Origin: an uncultured Neglectibacter sp.
GTDB lineage: Bacteria; Bacillota; Clostridia; Oscillospirales; Acutalibacteraceae
Direction of reading: 5' to 3'
Length of the DNA: 64,000 nt
NCBI GenBank assembly: GCA_937958185.1
Contig: CALFFN010000005.1
Coordinates: 1-64,000, forward strand
A program made the translations under genes and the position numbers. Within the stretch, counting starts at the first letter, position 1; the number at the start of each line of letters is the position of its first letter. Shown in pieces: positions 51,456 through 60,027 of this stretch. Below the pieces are notes generated by a model. The model did no database searches and was not told where the DNA came from. It saw only the letters and a list, made by a program, of their open reading frames with translations.

Positions 51456-52118
51456 TTGCAGCTTTCGGAGATTTTATCCCATGTGGACCACACCCTGCTG
51501 CGGCAGGACGCCGTTTGGGAGGAGGTCAGGCAGATCGTAGAGGACGGCATTGCTTTCCAAACGGCTTCCGTGTGCATTCCCCCCTCTTTTGTAAAGCAGG
51601 CGGCGGACTATGCCGGAGGGCGGGTGAAGATATGCACCGTCATTGGGTTCCCCAACGGGTATTCCACCACGGCGGTGAAATGCGCGGAGGCTGCCGACGC
51701 GGTTCAAAACGGCGCGGACGAGATCGACATGGTGGTGAACTTGGGCTGGGTGAAGTCCGGGGAGGACGACCGGGTGCTGGAGGAGCTTCGGGCGGTGAAA
51801 GCCGCCTGTGCCGGAAAAGTGCTGAAGGTCATTATAGAGACCTGCCTGCTGACCCGGGAGGAAAAGCTGAGAATGTGTGGGGCGGTTTCCCAAGCCGGGG
51901 CGGATTTTATCAAAACCTCCACCGGGTTTTCCTCCGGCGGGGCTACCTTTGAGGACGTAAAGCTCCTGCGGGAAAACTGTCCCCCGACCGTGCAGGTCAA
52001 GGCGGCAGGGGGGATTTCCACCATAGCGGACGCGGAACAGTTTCTGGCGCTGGGCGCTTCCCGGCTGGGCACCAGCCGTTTGGTGGCGCTGGCAAAGCAG
52101 GAGGTGCGGCATGGCTGA
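51456..52118 (+). CDS. deoC: Deoxyribose-phosphate aldolase
   Basis: 220 residues. The class I aldolase lysine is in KVIIETCLLTREEK region (KVIIET, near residue 130) with the catalytic Schiff-base Lys in DFIKTSTGF near residue 155. It splits 2-deoxyribose 5-phosphate into glyceraldehyde 3-phosphate and acetaldehyde. The start is TTG 51456 after AAGGAGG. It overlaps cdd and belongs with cdd and pdp to the deoxynucleoside salvage operon. The phosphopentomutase deoB normally needed to make its substrate is absent from the window. Confidence 0.95.
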   Translation: MQLSEILSHVDHTLLRQDAVWEEVRQIVEDGIAFQTASVCIPPSFVKQAADYAGGRVKICTVIGFPNGYSTTAVKCAEAADAVQNGADEIDMVVNLGWVKSGEDDRVLEELRAVKAACAGKVLKVIIETCLLTREEKLRMCGAVSQAGADFIKTSTGFSSGGATFEDVKLLRENCPPTVQVKAAGGISTIADAEQFLALGASRLGTSRLVALAKQEVRHG

Positions 52119-52569
52119 AAAACCGGGCATGGAGCAGGTATATGAAGCGCTGGTGCAGCGGGCGGCGGAGGCAAGGAAAGCCGCCTACTGCCCCTATTCC
52201 GGCTTTGCGGTAGGGGCGGCGCTGCTCTGCGGGGACGGCACGGTGTACCCCGGCTGTAATATTGAAAACGCGGCGTTATCCCCCGGCAACTGCGCCGAAC
52301 GCACCGCGTTTTTCCGGGCGGTGGGCGACGGCAAACGGGACTTCCTCGCCATTGCCGTGGTAGGCGGCGCGGCGGGGAAGGAGCCCACAGAATTTTGCCC
52401 GCCCTGTGGCGTGTGCCGGCAGGTCATACGGGAATTCTGCAAGCCGGGGTTCACCGTTCTGCTCAGCGACGGCAAGAAAATTCAGCGCTATACTTTGGCG
52501 GAATTACTGCCCCTGTCCTTTGGACCGGAACAATTGCGGGAATCGGGGGACCACCATGAGAGCCTATGA
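52111..52569 (+). CDS. cdd: Cytidine deaminase
   Basis: 152 residues. The zinc motif CAE appears in GNCAERTAFFRA (near residue 64) and PCGVC in CPPCGVCRQVIREF (near 100). SGFAVGAAL and NIENAAL are substrate-binding. It converts (deoxy)cytidine to (deoxy)uridine, feeding the phosphorylase encoded downstream. ATG 52111 overlaps deoC by 8 bp. Its last 14 bases overlap the start of pdp. Confidence 0.95.
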   Translation: MAEKPGMEQVYEALVQRAAEARKAAYCPYSGFAVGAALLCGDGTVYPGCNIENAALSPGNCAERTAFFRAVGDGKRDFLAIAVVGGAAGKEPTEFCPPCGVCRQVIREFCKPGFTVLLSDGKKIQRYTLAELLPLSFGPEQLRESGDHHESL

Positions 52570-53866
52570 TATCATTCACAAAAAGCGGGAGGGCGGCGAG
52601 CTGACCGGGCAGGAGCTCCACTTTTTTGTGGAGCGCTTTGTCCAGGGCGAAATTCCAGATTATCAGGCCTCCGCCCTGCTGATGGCGATTTTCTTTCAGG
52701 GCATGACCCGCCGGGAGACCGCCGCCCTCACCATGGAGATGGCGCGCTCCGGCGATATGGTAGACCTGTCCGCGATCCCCGGCGTAAAGGTGGATAAGCA
52801 TTCCACCGGGGGCGTGGGGGATAAGACCACCGTGATCTGCGCGCCCATTGCCGCCGCCTGCGGGGTGAAGATCGCCAAAATGAGCGGCAGGGGGCTGGGG
52901 CACACCGGCGGCACCGTGGATAAGCTGGAAAGCATTCCCGGCTTTCGCACGGAGCTGCCCCGGGAGGAATTTTTCGATATTGTCAGCTGCACGGGGCTTG
53001 CGCTGATCGGGCAGTCCGGCAACCTGTGCCCGGCGGACAAAAAGCTCTATGCTCTGCGGGACGTGACCGCCACCGTGGAGAGCCTGCCCCTCATCGCTTC
53101 CAGCATCATGTCGAAGAAGATCGCCGCCGGGGCGGACGCCATTTTGCTGGACGTGAAAATGGGCTCCGGCGCGTTCTTGAAGACCCGGGAGGAAGCCCGG
53201 CAGCTGGCAAAGGAAATGGTGCGCATCGGGCAGAGCGTGGGCAGGAAAACCGTGGCCCTGCTGACGGATATGGATATGCCCCTGGGCAGGAATATCGGCA
53301 ATTCTCTGGAAATCGCGGAAGCCTGCGATGTGCTCCAAAGCCGCGGCGACCGGCGGCTTTCCGACCTTTGCCTGGAGCTGGCGGCGAACATGGTCCTTTT
53401 GGGGCGGCAGGCAAAAACGCTCACGGAAGCCCGGCAAAAGGCGGCGGAAGCGGTGAGCTCCGGCAGAGCTTTCCGAAAATTCTGCGAAATGGTGGAAGCC
53501 CAGGGCGGCGACAGCAGCTGCCTGCGGGATACGGGGAAACTGCCCCTGTCCCCGGTAGTGCGGCGCGTGACCGCCCAAAGCTCCGGCTGGATCACCTCGA
53601 TAAATGCCGAAGAATGCGGGCTTGCCGCGGTAGAACTGGGCGCAGGCAGGGAAACAAAGGAAAGCGCCGTGGATTTAGGCGCGGGGATTGTCCTGCACAA
53701 AAGCAAGGGCGAATTTGTCAGGGAGGGCGAACCCATTGCCACGCTGTATGCGGACAGCGATGGGCGCTGCCGCCGGGGAGAAGAGCGCCTGCGCGCCGCC
53801 CTGACCTTCGCCCAAGACCCGCCCCAAGCCACGCCCCTGATCCTTGACAGAATAGAAGCGGAATAA
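52556..53866 (+). CDS. pdp: Pyrimidine-nucleoside phosphorylase
   Basis: 436 residues of the thymidine/pyrimidine nucleoside phosphorylase family (DeoA/Pdp). The phosphate-binding motif KVDKHSTGGVGDKTT is at residues ~79-93 and SGRGLGHTGGTVDKLESIPG follows. KMGSGAFLKT and the C-terminal biotinyl-like domain (EFVREGEPIATLYAD) are intact. It yields (deoxy)ribose 1-phosphate and a base. ATG 52556 was chosen from GGGGGACC upstream; the frame is open to 52406 inside cdd. A strong terminator follows. Confidence 0.95.
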   Translation: MRAYDIIHKKREGGELTGQELHFFVERFVQGEIPDYQASALLMAIFFQGMTRRETAALTMEMARSGDMVDLSAIPGVKVDKHSTGGVGDKTTVICAPIAAACGVKIAKMSGRGLGHTGGTVDKLESIPGFRTELPREEFFDIVSCTGLALIGQSGNLCPADKKLYALRDVTATVESLPLIASSIMSKKIAAGADAILLDVKMGSGAFLKTREEARQLAKEMVRIGQSVGRKTVALLTDMDMPLGRNIGNSLEIAEACDVLQSRGDRRLSDLCLELAANMVLLGRQAKTLTEARQKAAEAVSSGRAFRKFCEMVEAQGGDSSCLRDTGKLPLSPVVRRVTAQSSGWITSINAEECGLAAVELGAGRETKESAVDLGAGIVLHKSKGEFVREGEPIATLYADSDGRCRRGEERLRAALTFAQDPPQATPLILDRIEAE

Positions 53867-53876
53867 GAAAAGAAAC

Positions 53877-53918
53877 AATCGCCCCATAAGCGGAATATCT
53901 TCCGCTTGTGGGGCGATT
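53877..53918. terminator. Terminator of the deoxynucleoside operon
   Basis: AATCGCCCCATAAGCGGA and TCCGCTTGTGGGGCGATT pair over 18 positions around ATATCT. It lies between the convergent pdp and histidine kinase genes. Confidence 0.9.
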
Positions 53919-53961
53919 TCTGCGTGTTTTCGGAAAGAAAATCAAAATGGGGGAAAGAAGG

Positions 53962-55257
53962 TTAGGAAGTTTCATTCGACGCAGCGCGCTTCCGGCAGGG
54001 CAGCGTAACGGTAAAGTTGTTGACGCCGTTTGCGCTTTCCGCCCAAATTTTTCCCCTGTGCTGTTCGGCGATCCGTTGGGCAATGGCAAGCCCCAGCCCG
54101 TAGCCCTCCCCGTGGCGGGCTGGGTCGCTACGGTAGAACCGCTCGAAAATCCTGGTCAAATCCTCTTTCGGAATGGGGATGCCCTCGTTGGATACCGTGA
54201 GCCTGGCGAGCTTTCCGGCAGCCTTCAGGGAAACCCGCACCGACCCGCCGGGGGAGGAATATTTCAGGGCGTTGTCCAGCAGAATGCCGCAAAGCTGGGA
54301 CAGGGCGGAAGCGTCCCCCTGCACCGTTAAATCGGGTTCCTCCTCGTGGAGCAGCTCGTGTCCCTGCTCAAAGGCGGCAGGCTCAAAGGACAGCACGCTG
54401 TCGGTGACAAGGTAGGAAAGGTCCACCGTTTCCAGCACCGGGGAACAGTCGCTGCTTTCCGAGCGGGCAAGGGACAGCAGGTCCTGGGTCAGCCCTTTCA
54501 TGTGCTGCGCCTCCGCCAGAATATTTTGCGCCCAGCGCCCCGGATCTTTCCGGGGGTGGGTCAGGATCATATCGGCGTTGGAGAGAATGACGGTCAAAGG
54601 CGTTTTCAGCTCGTGGGAAGCGTCGCCTACAAATTGCTTCTGCTGGTTCCACGCGGTTTCCACCGGGCGCACCGCCCACCGTGCCAGCAGCACGCTGGCG
54701 CCGAAGAACACCAAAAGCGTTAAGCTGCCGATAATCAGGGAATTTTTCACCAGCTCCATCAGGCTGCGGTACTCCATGGAAATATCCGCAAAGGCAATGA
54801 CTGTGCCGTTTTCCCGGGACCGCTTGGCGTACCGCAGCCGATAAGCGGACAGGACGCCGCCGGGTTCTTCCTTTTCCGCCACCTCTACGGCGAGGGCTTC
54901 CAGCTCTTCCGTGTCAAGGTCGGTGAGCATGATTTCCGCCCGGCTGCCCAGGTCTACCGTGCCGTCCGATCTCACCAGTACGGTAAAACAGGGCAGCCGC
55001 TGCCTCGTTTTGCCGGGAACAGGCTGTGCGCCCAGCGGCTCTTTTTCGTCCGGCGCCTGGGGGTCGCGGCTCTTACTTTCGCTTTGCATGGCGCTTTTGC
55101 GCAGCTCCCGTTCCAGCGCCGTTTGCAGCATATCTTCATTTTGCAGGCGCATTCCTGCTTCCGTGGAGATCACCAGCACCACGAAAACCACCAGCAAAAT
55201 CACTGCCGCCGCGCCCATCACGATGGCGATAAATTTCCTCCGCAGCTTTTGTATCAC
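53962..55257 (-). CDS. Sensor histidine kinase
   Basis: 431 residues: TM1 (residues ~9-31), an extracytoplasmic sensor region of ~135 residues, TM2 (residues ~172-192), then a HisKA domain with His215 in GDASHELKTPLTV and a HATPase domain with N-box LLDNALKYSSPGG and G-box GEGYGLGLAIAQRIAEQ. The sensor has no motif I recognise. Its start overlaps the response regulator stop by 4 bp. The pair faces the VTC-DUF4956-CotH cassette and is a likely regulator of it. Confidence 0.93.
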   Translation of the reverse strand: MIQKLRRKFIAIVMGAAAVILLVVFVVLVISTEAGMRLQNEDMLQTALERELRKSAMQSESKSRDPQAPDEKEPLGAQPVPGKTRQRLPCFTVLVRSDGTVDLGSRAEIMLTDLDTEELEALAVEVAEKEEPGGVLSAYRLRYAKRSRENGTVIAFADISMEYRSLMELVKNSLIIGSLTLLVFFGASVLLARWAVRPVETAWNQQKQFVGDASHELKTPLTVILSNADMILTHPRKDPGRWAQNILAEAQHMKGLTQDLLSLARSESSDCSPVLETVDLSYLVTDSVLSFEPAAFEQGHELLHEEEPDLTVQGDASALSQLCGILLDNALKYSSPGGSVRVSLKAAGKLARLTVSNEGIPIPKEDLTRIFERFYRSDPARHGEGYGLGLAIAQRIAEQHRGKIWAESANGVNNFTVTLPCRKRAASNETS

Positions 55258-55937
55258 GGCGTTTCCTCCTCCGTTTTCAAATAGTAGCCCAGCCGGCGGG
55301 CGGACTCGATGGTGATGGGGCAGTGGATATGGAACAGTTTTTTCCGCAGAAAAGAAATGTAGACTTCCACGTGGTTGTCCTCCGCCTGGGAATCATACCC
55401 CCACGCTTTTAAGAGCAGTGTTTCTTTAGAAACGATGTTCCCGGCGTTTGCCAGCAGCAGGCGCATGATCTCAAATTCCTTGCTGCTGAGCCGAATGGAG
55501 TGGGATTGATAGGAAAGCACGCAGGAGGAAAGGTTCAGGGTCAGCCCCTTTAAGGAAAGGGTCTCCGTGACCACCTCGTCCTGCCGCCGCAGAAGCGCCC
55601 GCAGGCAGGCAAGCAGCTCCTCCGTCTCAAAGGGCTTTGTCAGGTAATAGTCCGCGCCCATGTCCAGCCCGGTCACCTTATCGGCGGTTTCCGATTTCGC
55701 CGTGAGCAGCAGCACCGGGGTGTTCAGCCCCGCCTGCCGCAGCTCCCGAACTACCTGAAAGCCGTCCTTTTTCGGCATCATCACGTCCAGAATGACAGCG
55801 TCGTAAATCCCAGTCAGGGCATTGTCCAGCCCTGCTTCCCCATCGTAGGAAACGTCCGTCAGATAGTTGTGATAGGTCAGCAGCTCGCACAGGGTGTCCG
55901 CCAGCCTTTTTTCGTCTTCTACTACCAGAATCCGCAT
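55254..55937 (-). CDS. OmpR/PhoB-family response regulator
   Basis: 227 residues. The receiver domain has the acidic pair VVEDEK and the phospho-acceptor Asp51 in AVILDVMMPKKDG. The C-terminal winged helix (residues ~125-222) has ISKETLLLKAWGYDSQAEDNHVEVYISFLRKKL-type recognition sequence. Such proteins bind direct repeats as dimers; two CCTGAAAG repeats 11 bp apart lie upstream of its own promoter. It is the first gene of the two-component operon. Confidence 0.94.
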   Translation of the reverse strand: MRILVVEDEKRLADTLCELLTYHNYLTDVSYDGEAGLDNALTGIYDAVILDVMMPKKDGFQVVRELRQAGLNTPVLLLTAKSETADKVTGLDMGADYYLTKPFETEELLACLRALLRRQDEVVTETLSLKGLTLNLSSCVLSYQSHSIRLSSKEFEIMRLLLANAGNIVSKETLLLKAWGYDSQAEDNHVEVYISFLRKKLFHIHCPITIESARRLGYYLKTEEETP

Positions 55938-55988
55938 GAAGCGCCTCCCAGTTTGCTTTTTCCGGGAGTGTCCGTTCCAAAGATTTCT

Positions 55989-56022
55989 GTATATTCCCCC
56001 ACCTGCGGCGGGGGAATATACA
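55989..56022. promoter_or_regulatory. Hairpin in the leader of the two-component operon
   Basis: TGTATATTCCCCC and GGGGGAATATACA pair perfectly over 13 bp around ACCTGCGGC. It lies between the two-component promoter and the response regulator start and is followed on the plus strand by ATTTTT, so it might also stop rightward transcripts. Confidence 0.6.
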
Positions 56023-56060
56023 TTTTTAGCTCAACGGAATGGGTGCTCCCCTTTTTCTTT

Positions 56061-56089
56061 ATTGTACACGGGTTTGCCCGCCTTGTAAA
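56061..56089 (-). promoter_or_regulatory. Promoter of the two-component operon
   Basis: On the minus strand TTTACA (56089-56084), 17 bp, TACAAT (56066-56061). Confidence 0.72.
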
Positions 56090-56107
56090 TCAATCCTATG
56101 CCGGAAA

Positions 56108-56145
56108 CCTGAAAGAATCCTGAAAGCCGGATTTCAGGTTTTTTT
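56108..56145. promoter_or_regulatory. Candidate response regulator site: tandem CCTGAAAG repeats
   Basis: CCTGAAAG occurs at 56108-56115 and again at 56119-56126, a period of 11 bp (one helical turn), 18 bp upstream of the -35 of the two-component promoter. A third, inverted half-site TTTCAGG (56132-56138) pairs with the second repeat to form a hairpin followed by a T-run, so the same DNA could also terminate rightward transcription before the VTC gene. Confidence 0.6.
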
Positions 56146-56206
56146 CAGCCTGTGAAGTTATTCTGGGGACCACAGGCGGGAAGTCCGCCGGAAAGGAAGG
56201 GATATC

Positions 56207-56884
56207 TTGGCTGGAAAATTTCGGCACGAATACAAGTTTTGCCTGAGCCGTGGAGAATATTTGGGGCTGCGCGCCAGGCTGCGGGCGATCCTGCCCCATG
56301 ACCCGCACGCGGGCGCTGCCGGGGAATATTTCATTCGCAGCGCGTATTTTGACAATGCGGACGATAAAGCGCTCCGGGAAAAATTGAACGGCGTGGATCG
56401 GCGGGAGAAGTTCCGCATTCGCTGGTACAACAACGACACCTCTTATATCGCTTTGGAGAAAAAGAGCAAAAGCCATGGGCTGTGCAGCAAGTCCGGCTGT
56501 GTGCTGACGCGGGAGGAAGCTGCGGCTGTCTTCCGGGGAGAGCTTTCCGGGCTGAAGCAAAGCGGGCAGGAGCCTGCCCTGGAGCTGGCGGCGAAGATGG
56601 AATTTCAGGGCTTGCGCCCCCGGACCATTGTGGACTACCAAAGGGAGCCCTTTGTATTCCCGCCGGGCAATGTCCGGGTGACGCTGGACAGGGAGATCCG
56701 CGGCGCAGGCTTCCGCCCGGATATTCTGGAAAATCAGGTTTTTACGCTTCCGACCGGGGACAGCGTACTGCTGGAAGTGAAATACGACGAGTTCCTCCCC
56801 GATCTGATCCGGGAGCTGGTGCAGTTGGATTCCCGGGGCGCGGGCGCGTTTTCCAAATACGCGGCGGCACGGGGCTACTGCTGA
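56207..56884 (+). CDS. VTC-domain polyphosphate polymerase-like protein
   Basis: 225 residues matching the catalytic tunnel domain of VTC polyphosphate polymerases: HEYKFCLS (residues ~5-12), RSAYFDNADDKAL, KFRIRWYNN, LEKKSKS and the late LLEVKYDEFLPDLI. Basic residues lining the tunnel appear conserved. No SPX or transmembrane part is present; the membrane partner is presumably the DUF4956 protein encoded next. The start is TTG 56207 after AAAGGAAGGGA. Whether it makes polyphosphate is not established from sequence. Confidence 0.9.
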   Translation: MAGKFRHEYKFCLSRGEYLGLRARLRAILPHDPHAGAAGEYFIRSAYFDNADDKALREKLNGVDRREKFRIRWYNNDTSYIALEKKSKSHGLCSKSGCVLTREEAAAVFRGELSGLKQSGQEPALELAAKMEFQGLRPRTIVDYQREPFVFPPGNVRVTLDREIRGAGFRPDILENQVFTLPTGDSVLLEVKYDEFLPDLIRELVQLDSRGAGAFSKYAAARGYC

Positions 56885-56918
56885 ATTTTATCAAATAAAA
56901 GGTAAAGGAGAGAGCTTT

Positions 56919-57593
56919 ATGACCACATTTCAGGATATTTTCAAATCAAACTTTTTGGAGAACGTGACCAGCGTTTCCCTGCTGGACATGGTGCTCAGCA
57001 TCGTGCTGGCATTTCTTCTGGGGCTGTTCATTTTCTTCGTGTACAAAAAGACCTACAGCGGCGTGATGTATTCCCCCAGCTTTGGGGTTTCGCTGATCGC
57101 CATGACCATGATAACCACCCTGGTGATCCTCGCTGTGACCAGCAATGTGGTGCTGTCTCTCGGTATGGTGGGCGCCCTGTCCATCGTCCGTTTCCGCACG
57201 GCTATCAAGGAGCCGCTGGATATCGCCTACCTCTTTTGGGCGATTGCCGCGGGTATCGTGCTGGCGGCGGGCATGATCCCGCTGGCGGTGTTCGGCAGTG
57301 TGGTGATCGGCGTCATGCTGCTGGTGCTGGTCAATCGGAAATCCCATTATCACCCCTATATTGCCATGGTGACCTGCGACAGCAGCCATTCCGAGCGCCT
57401 GGTAGCGGATTTTCTCGCCGGGGCGGTGGAGAAGCAGTCTATCAAGAGCAAAACCGTGACCCCCGGGCGTATCGAGCTGAACTATGAAGTGCGCCTGAAG
57501 GATGGGGACACCGCTTTTATCAACGGCTTGTCCGGCATCAGCGGCGTGACCTCCGTGGCACTGGTAAGCTATAACGGCGAGTACATGAATTAG
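56919..57593 (+). CDS. DUF4956 membrane protein
   Basis: 224 residues with four to five TM helices in the first 145 residues (for example MVLSIVLAFLLGLFIFFVY) and a cytoplasmic C-terminal domain of ~75 residues. The stretch LGMVGALSIVRFRTAIKEPLDIAYLFWAIAAG is the DUF4956 signature. Its repeated occurrence beside VTC-domain and CotH genes suggests a membrane partner of the polymerase-like enzyme. GGTAAAGGAGAG precedes ATG 56919. Confidence 0.9.
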   Translation: MTTFQDIFKSNFLENVTSVSLLDMVLSIVLAFLLGLFIFFVYKKTYSGVMYSPSFGVSLIAMTMITTLVILAVTSNVVLSLGMVGALSIVRFRTAIKEPLDIAYLFWAIAAGIVLAAGMIPLAVFGSVVIGVMLLVLVNRKSHYHPYIAMVTCDSSHSERLVADFLAGAVEKQSIKSKTVTPGRIELNYEVRLKDGDTAFINGLSGISGVTSVALVSYNGEYMN

Positions 57594-57649
57594 CTGCGAC
57601 CATCAGTCCCTGGCAACTAAAAACTGAAAACTGATCGGAAGGCGATAGT

Positions 57650-59794
57650 ATGGCAAAACACAAACGAACAGATCTGCTGTGCGGGCTCGGAACGGCGGTG
57701 ATGCTGGTTTTGACGGCGCTCTATCTCTGCTGCAGCGGGTTTTTGACCGCGGCGGCGGTGGAACTGCCCTATGTGGATATGCTGTTTTCCACGGACAAGG
57801 TCCACAAGATCGACATTGTGGCGTCGGAAAGCGACTGGCAGACCATGCTCGACAATGCCTCCTCGGAGGAATACATTTCCTGCACAGCTGTGATAGACGG
57901 GGAAAAATACGCCAATGTGGGCATTCGCCCCAAGGGAAATTCCTCTTTGCGGACCGTGGCAGACTCCGACAGCGACCGCTACAGCTTCAAGCTGGAATTT
58001 GACCATTATGACAAGAACTCCACCTATCATGGGCTGGATAAGCTCTGTCTCAACAACGCCATTCAGGACAATACCTATATGAAGGACTTCCTCTGCTACC
58101 AGATGATGAATTTCCTGGGCGCCGACGCGCCCCTTTCCAGCTTTGCGTGGATCACGGTAAACGGAGAGGACTGGGGGCTGTATACCGCCGTGGAGGGCGT
58201 GGAGGACAGCTTTGCCCAGCGGAAATACGGCGCGGACCATGGAGAACTCTATAAGCCGGACAGCCTGGATATGGGCGGCGGCGGACGGGGCGCGGAAGCC
58301 CGCGACCGCACAGAAGCTGGCTGGTCTGAAGAAAACACTTCCACTCTCCCGGAAAACAGCAGGGTGGAAAACGGCACAGCGGGAAATATGACGAAATCCG
58401 GGGGGCGTGGGTTCGGAAAAATGGACGGCATGGGAGCGCCGGGCGGTATGGGCGGCAGCGACGATGTGCTGCTCCGTTATTCCGATGACGACCCGGACAG
58501 CTATCCCAATATTTTCGACAATACCGTGCTGGGAAACGTGACCGATAAGGACAAAGCCCGGCTCATTCAGTCCCTGAAAGCGCTGAGCCAGGGAAATGTT
58601 GAGGAAAGCGTCAACATAGACGAGGTGCTGCGGTACTTTGCCGTGCACAACTTTGTGCTGAACGAGGACAGCTACACCGGCACCATGATACACAATTACT
58701 ATCTGTACGAGGAAAATGGGCTGCTCTCCATGGTCGCCTGGGACTACAATCTGGCGTTCGGCGGCATGGGCGGCGGTATGGGCACGTCGGGGGCGACGTC
58801 AATGGTAAATTCTCCCATAGATTCCCCTGTTACCTCCGGCGAGCTGTCGGAGCGCCCCATGGTGGCGTGGATCTTTGAAAATGAGCAGTACACGGAACAG
58901 TATCATCAGGTGATGGACGAATTGATTTCCGGCTTTTTTGAAAGCGGTGAGTTTACAGCGCTGATGGAGCAGACAGTCGCCATGATCTCCCCCTATGTGG
59001 AGCGGGACCCCACCGCCTTCTGCACCTATGAGGAGTTCCAGAAAGCGGTGGAAACGCTGAAGAATTTCTGCCTGCTGCGCAGCGAAAGCGTCCGGGGGCA
59101 GCTCAGCGGGACGATCCCCTCCACCTCGGAAGGACAGGCGGAGGACAGCGGCAGCCTGATAGACGCCTGGGAGCTTTCCCTGTCCGACATGGGCTCTCAG
59201 GGAGACATGGGCGGCTTCCGGCAGGGAGACCGCCAACTGCAGACCGACAGCGGGCAAACGACGTCCGCACAGGACGATACGGAAAGCGAAGGTGATACCA
59301 CCGGGGAAGCGCAGCGCTTTTCCGGGGAGCAGACCTTTGCCGCTAGCGGCATGGGAGACCCTCCCCTTGGCGACCCGCCCACAGACGGGCAGTTTGACGG
59401 GCGGCAGCCCGGCGCTGCGCCGTCGGATCAGGGCGGTGATTTTCCCGAAATGGGTGCCCCGCCGGAGCAAAACGGCACGGCAACGCCCCCAAATAGCGGT
59501 GAGAAAAATAATTCCTCCGAAAGCAGTACCGATGAGCCAGCCGCACCAACGGAGGAGCAGGACGATACGACCGGCAGCCAGATAGAAAGCACGCCCCAGC
59601 AGGGCGGCGACCCGCTTCAAAACGGCGCGCCTCCCAATGGCATGGGCGGCGGATTCCCCGAAGGCTTCCCGGACGCGGGTAACGCGCCGATGGAAGCACA
59701 GGACGGCAATACTAATTTGGAGACGATCATTTTGCTGGGCGCTTCCGCCATTATTTTACTGGGCGGACTGCTCTTTGCCAGATTTTACCGCTGA
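57650..59794 (+). CDS. CotH kinase-family surface protein
   Basis: 714 residues with an N-terminal TM/signal segment (LLCGLGTAVMLVLTALYLCC), a CotH kinase domain (residues ~45-480) and a long low-complexity tail ending in a TM helix (TIILLGASAIILLGGLLFARFYR). CotH features are GIRPKGNSSLR near residue 90, LYTAVEG, and the metal/ATP site MVAWDYNLAFGG near residue 362. A Gly/Met-rich insert (MGGGGRGAE...GGMGAPGGMGG) interrupts the domain. CotH kinases phosphorylate secreted proteins; here the kinase domain faces outward. Last gene of the VTC-DUF4956-CotH cassette. Confidence 0.9.
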   Translation: MAKHKRTDLLCGLGTAVMLVLTALYLCCSGFLTAAAVELPYVDMLFSTDKVHKIDIVASESDWQTMLDNASSEEYISCTAVIDGEKYANVGIRPKGNSSLRTVADSDSDRYSFKLEFDHYDKNSTYHGLDKLCLNNAIQDNTYMKDFLCYQMMNFLGADAPLSSFAWITVNGEDWGLYTAVEGVEDSFAQRKYGADHGELYKPDSLDMGGGGRGAEARDRTEAGWSEENTSTLPENSRVENGTAGNMTKSGGRGFGKMDGMGAPGGMGGSDDVLLRYSDDDPDSYPNIFDNTVLGNVTDKDKARLIQSLKALSQGNVEESVNIDEVLRYFAVHNFVLNEDSYTGTMIHNYYLYEENGLLSMVAWDYNLAFGGMGGGMGTSGATSMVNSPIDSPVTSGELSERPMVAWIFENEQYTEQYHQVMDELISGFFESGEFTALMEQTVAMISPYVERDPTAFCTYEEFQKAVETLKNFCLLRSESVRGQLSGTIPSTSEGQAEDSGSLIDAWELSLSDMGSQGDMGGFRQGDRQLQTDSGQTTSAQDDTESEGDTTGEAQRFSGEQTFAASGMGDPPLGDPPTDGQFDGRQPGAAPSDQGGDFPEMGAPPEQNGTATPPNSGEKNNSSESSTDEPAAPTEEQDDTTGSQIESTPQQGGDPLQNGAPPNGMGGGFPEGFPDAGNAPMEAQDGNTNLETIILLGASAIILLGGLLFARFYR

Positions 59795-59838
59795 AAATTT
59801 GGCGGGAGAACAGCGTGATAGAGATGTTCAGAAAAACC

Positions 59839-59884
59839 GCCCCGGTTCTTGCAGGTTTGTGAGAGCCGGGGCTTTTCTTATTTT
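59839..59884 (+). terminator. Terminator after the CotH-family gene
   Basis: GCCCCGGTTCT pairs with AGAGCCGGGGC (one G-U) around a 12-base loop, followed by TTTTCTTATTTT. Confidence 0.85.
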
Positions 59885-59997
59885 GCGGAAAGCCGCTCCG
59901 GGAGTCTGTTTTTCTGCGCCGCATTTCAGGGGATTTTTTGTAGCTGCCGCGCCTGCGGTTCCCGCAAAAATTTTTTCTGAAAAATGGTTTTCAGTGC
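59885..59997. other. Gene-free stretch before the carbohydrate operon
   Basis: Only short A/T-rich tracts and a CTGAAAAATGGTTTTCAG inverted pair near 59977-59992 are visible; no gene is supported. Confidence 0.5.
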
Positions 59998-60026
59998 TTG
60001 ACAAGGGGAAAAAGCTGTGCTAATAA
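59998..60026 (+). promoter_or_regulatory. Promoter of the carbohydrate operon
   Basis: TTGACA (59998-60003), 17 bp, TAATAA (60021-60026). Confidence 0.75.
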
Positions 60027-60027
60027 T

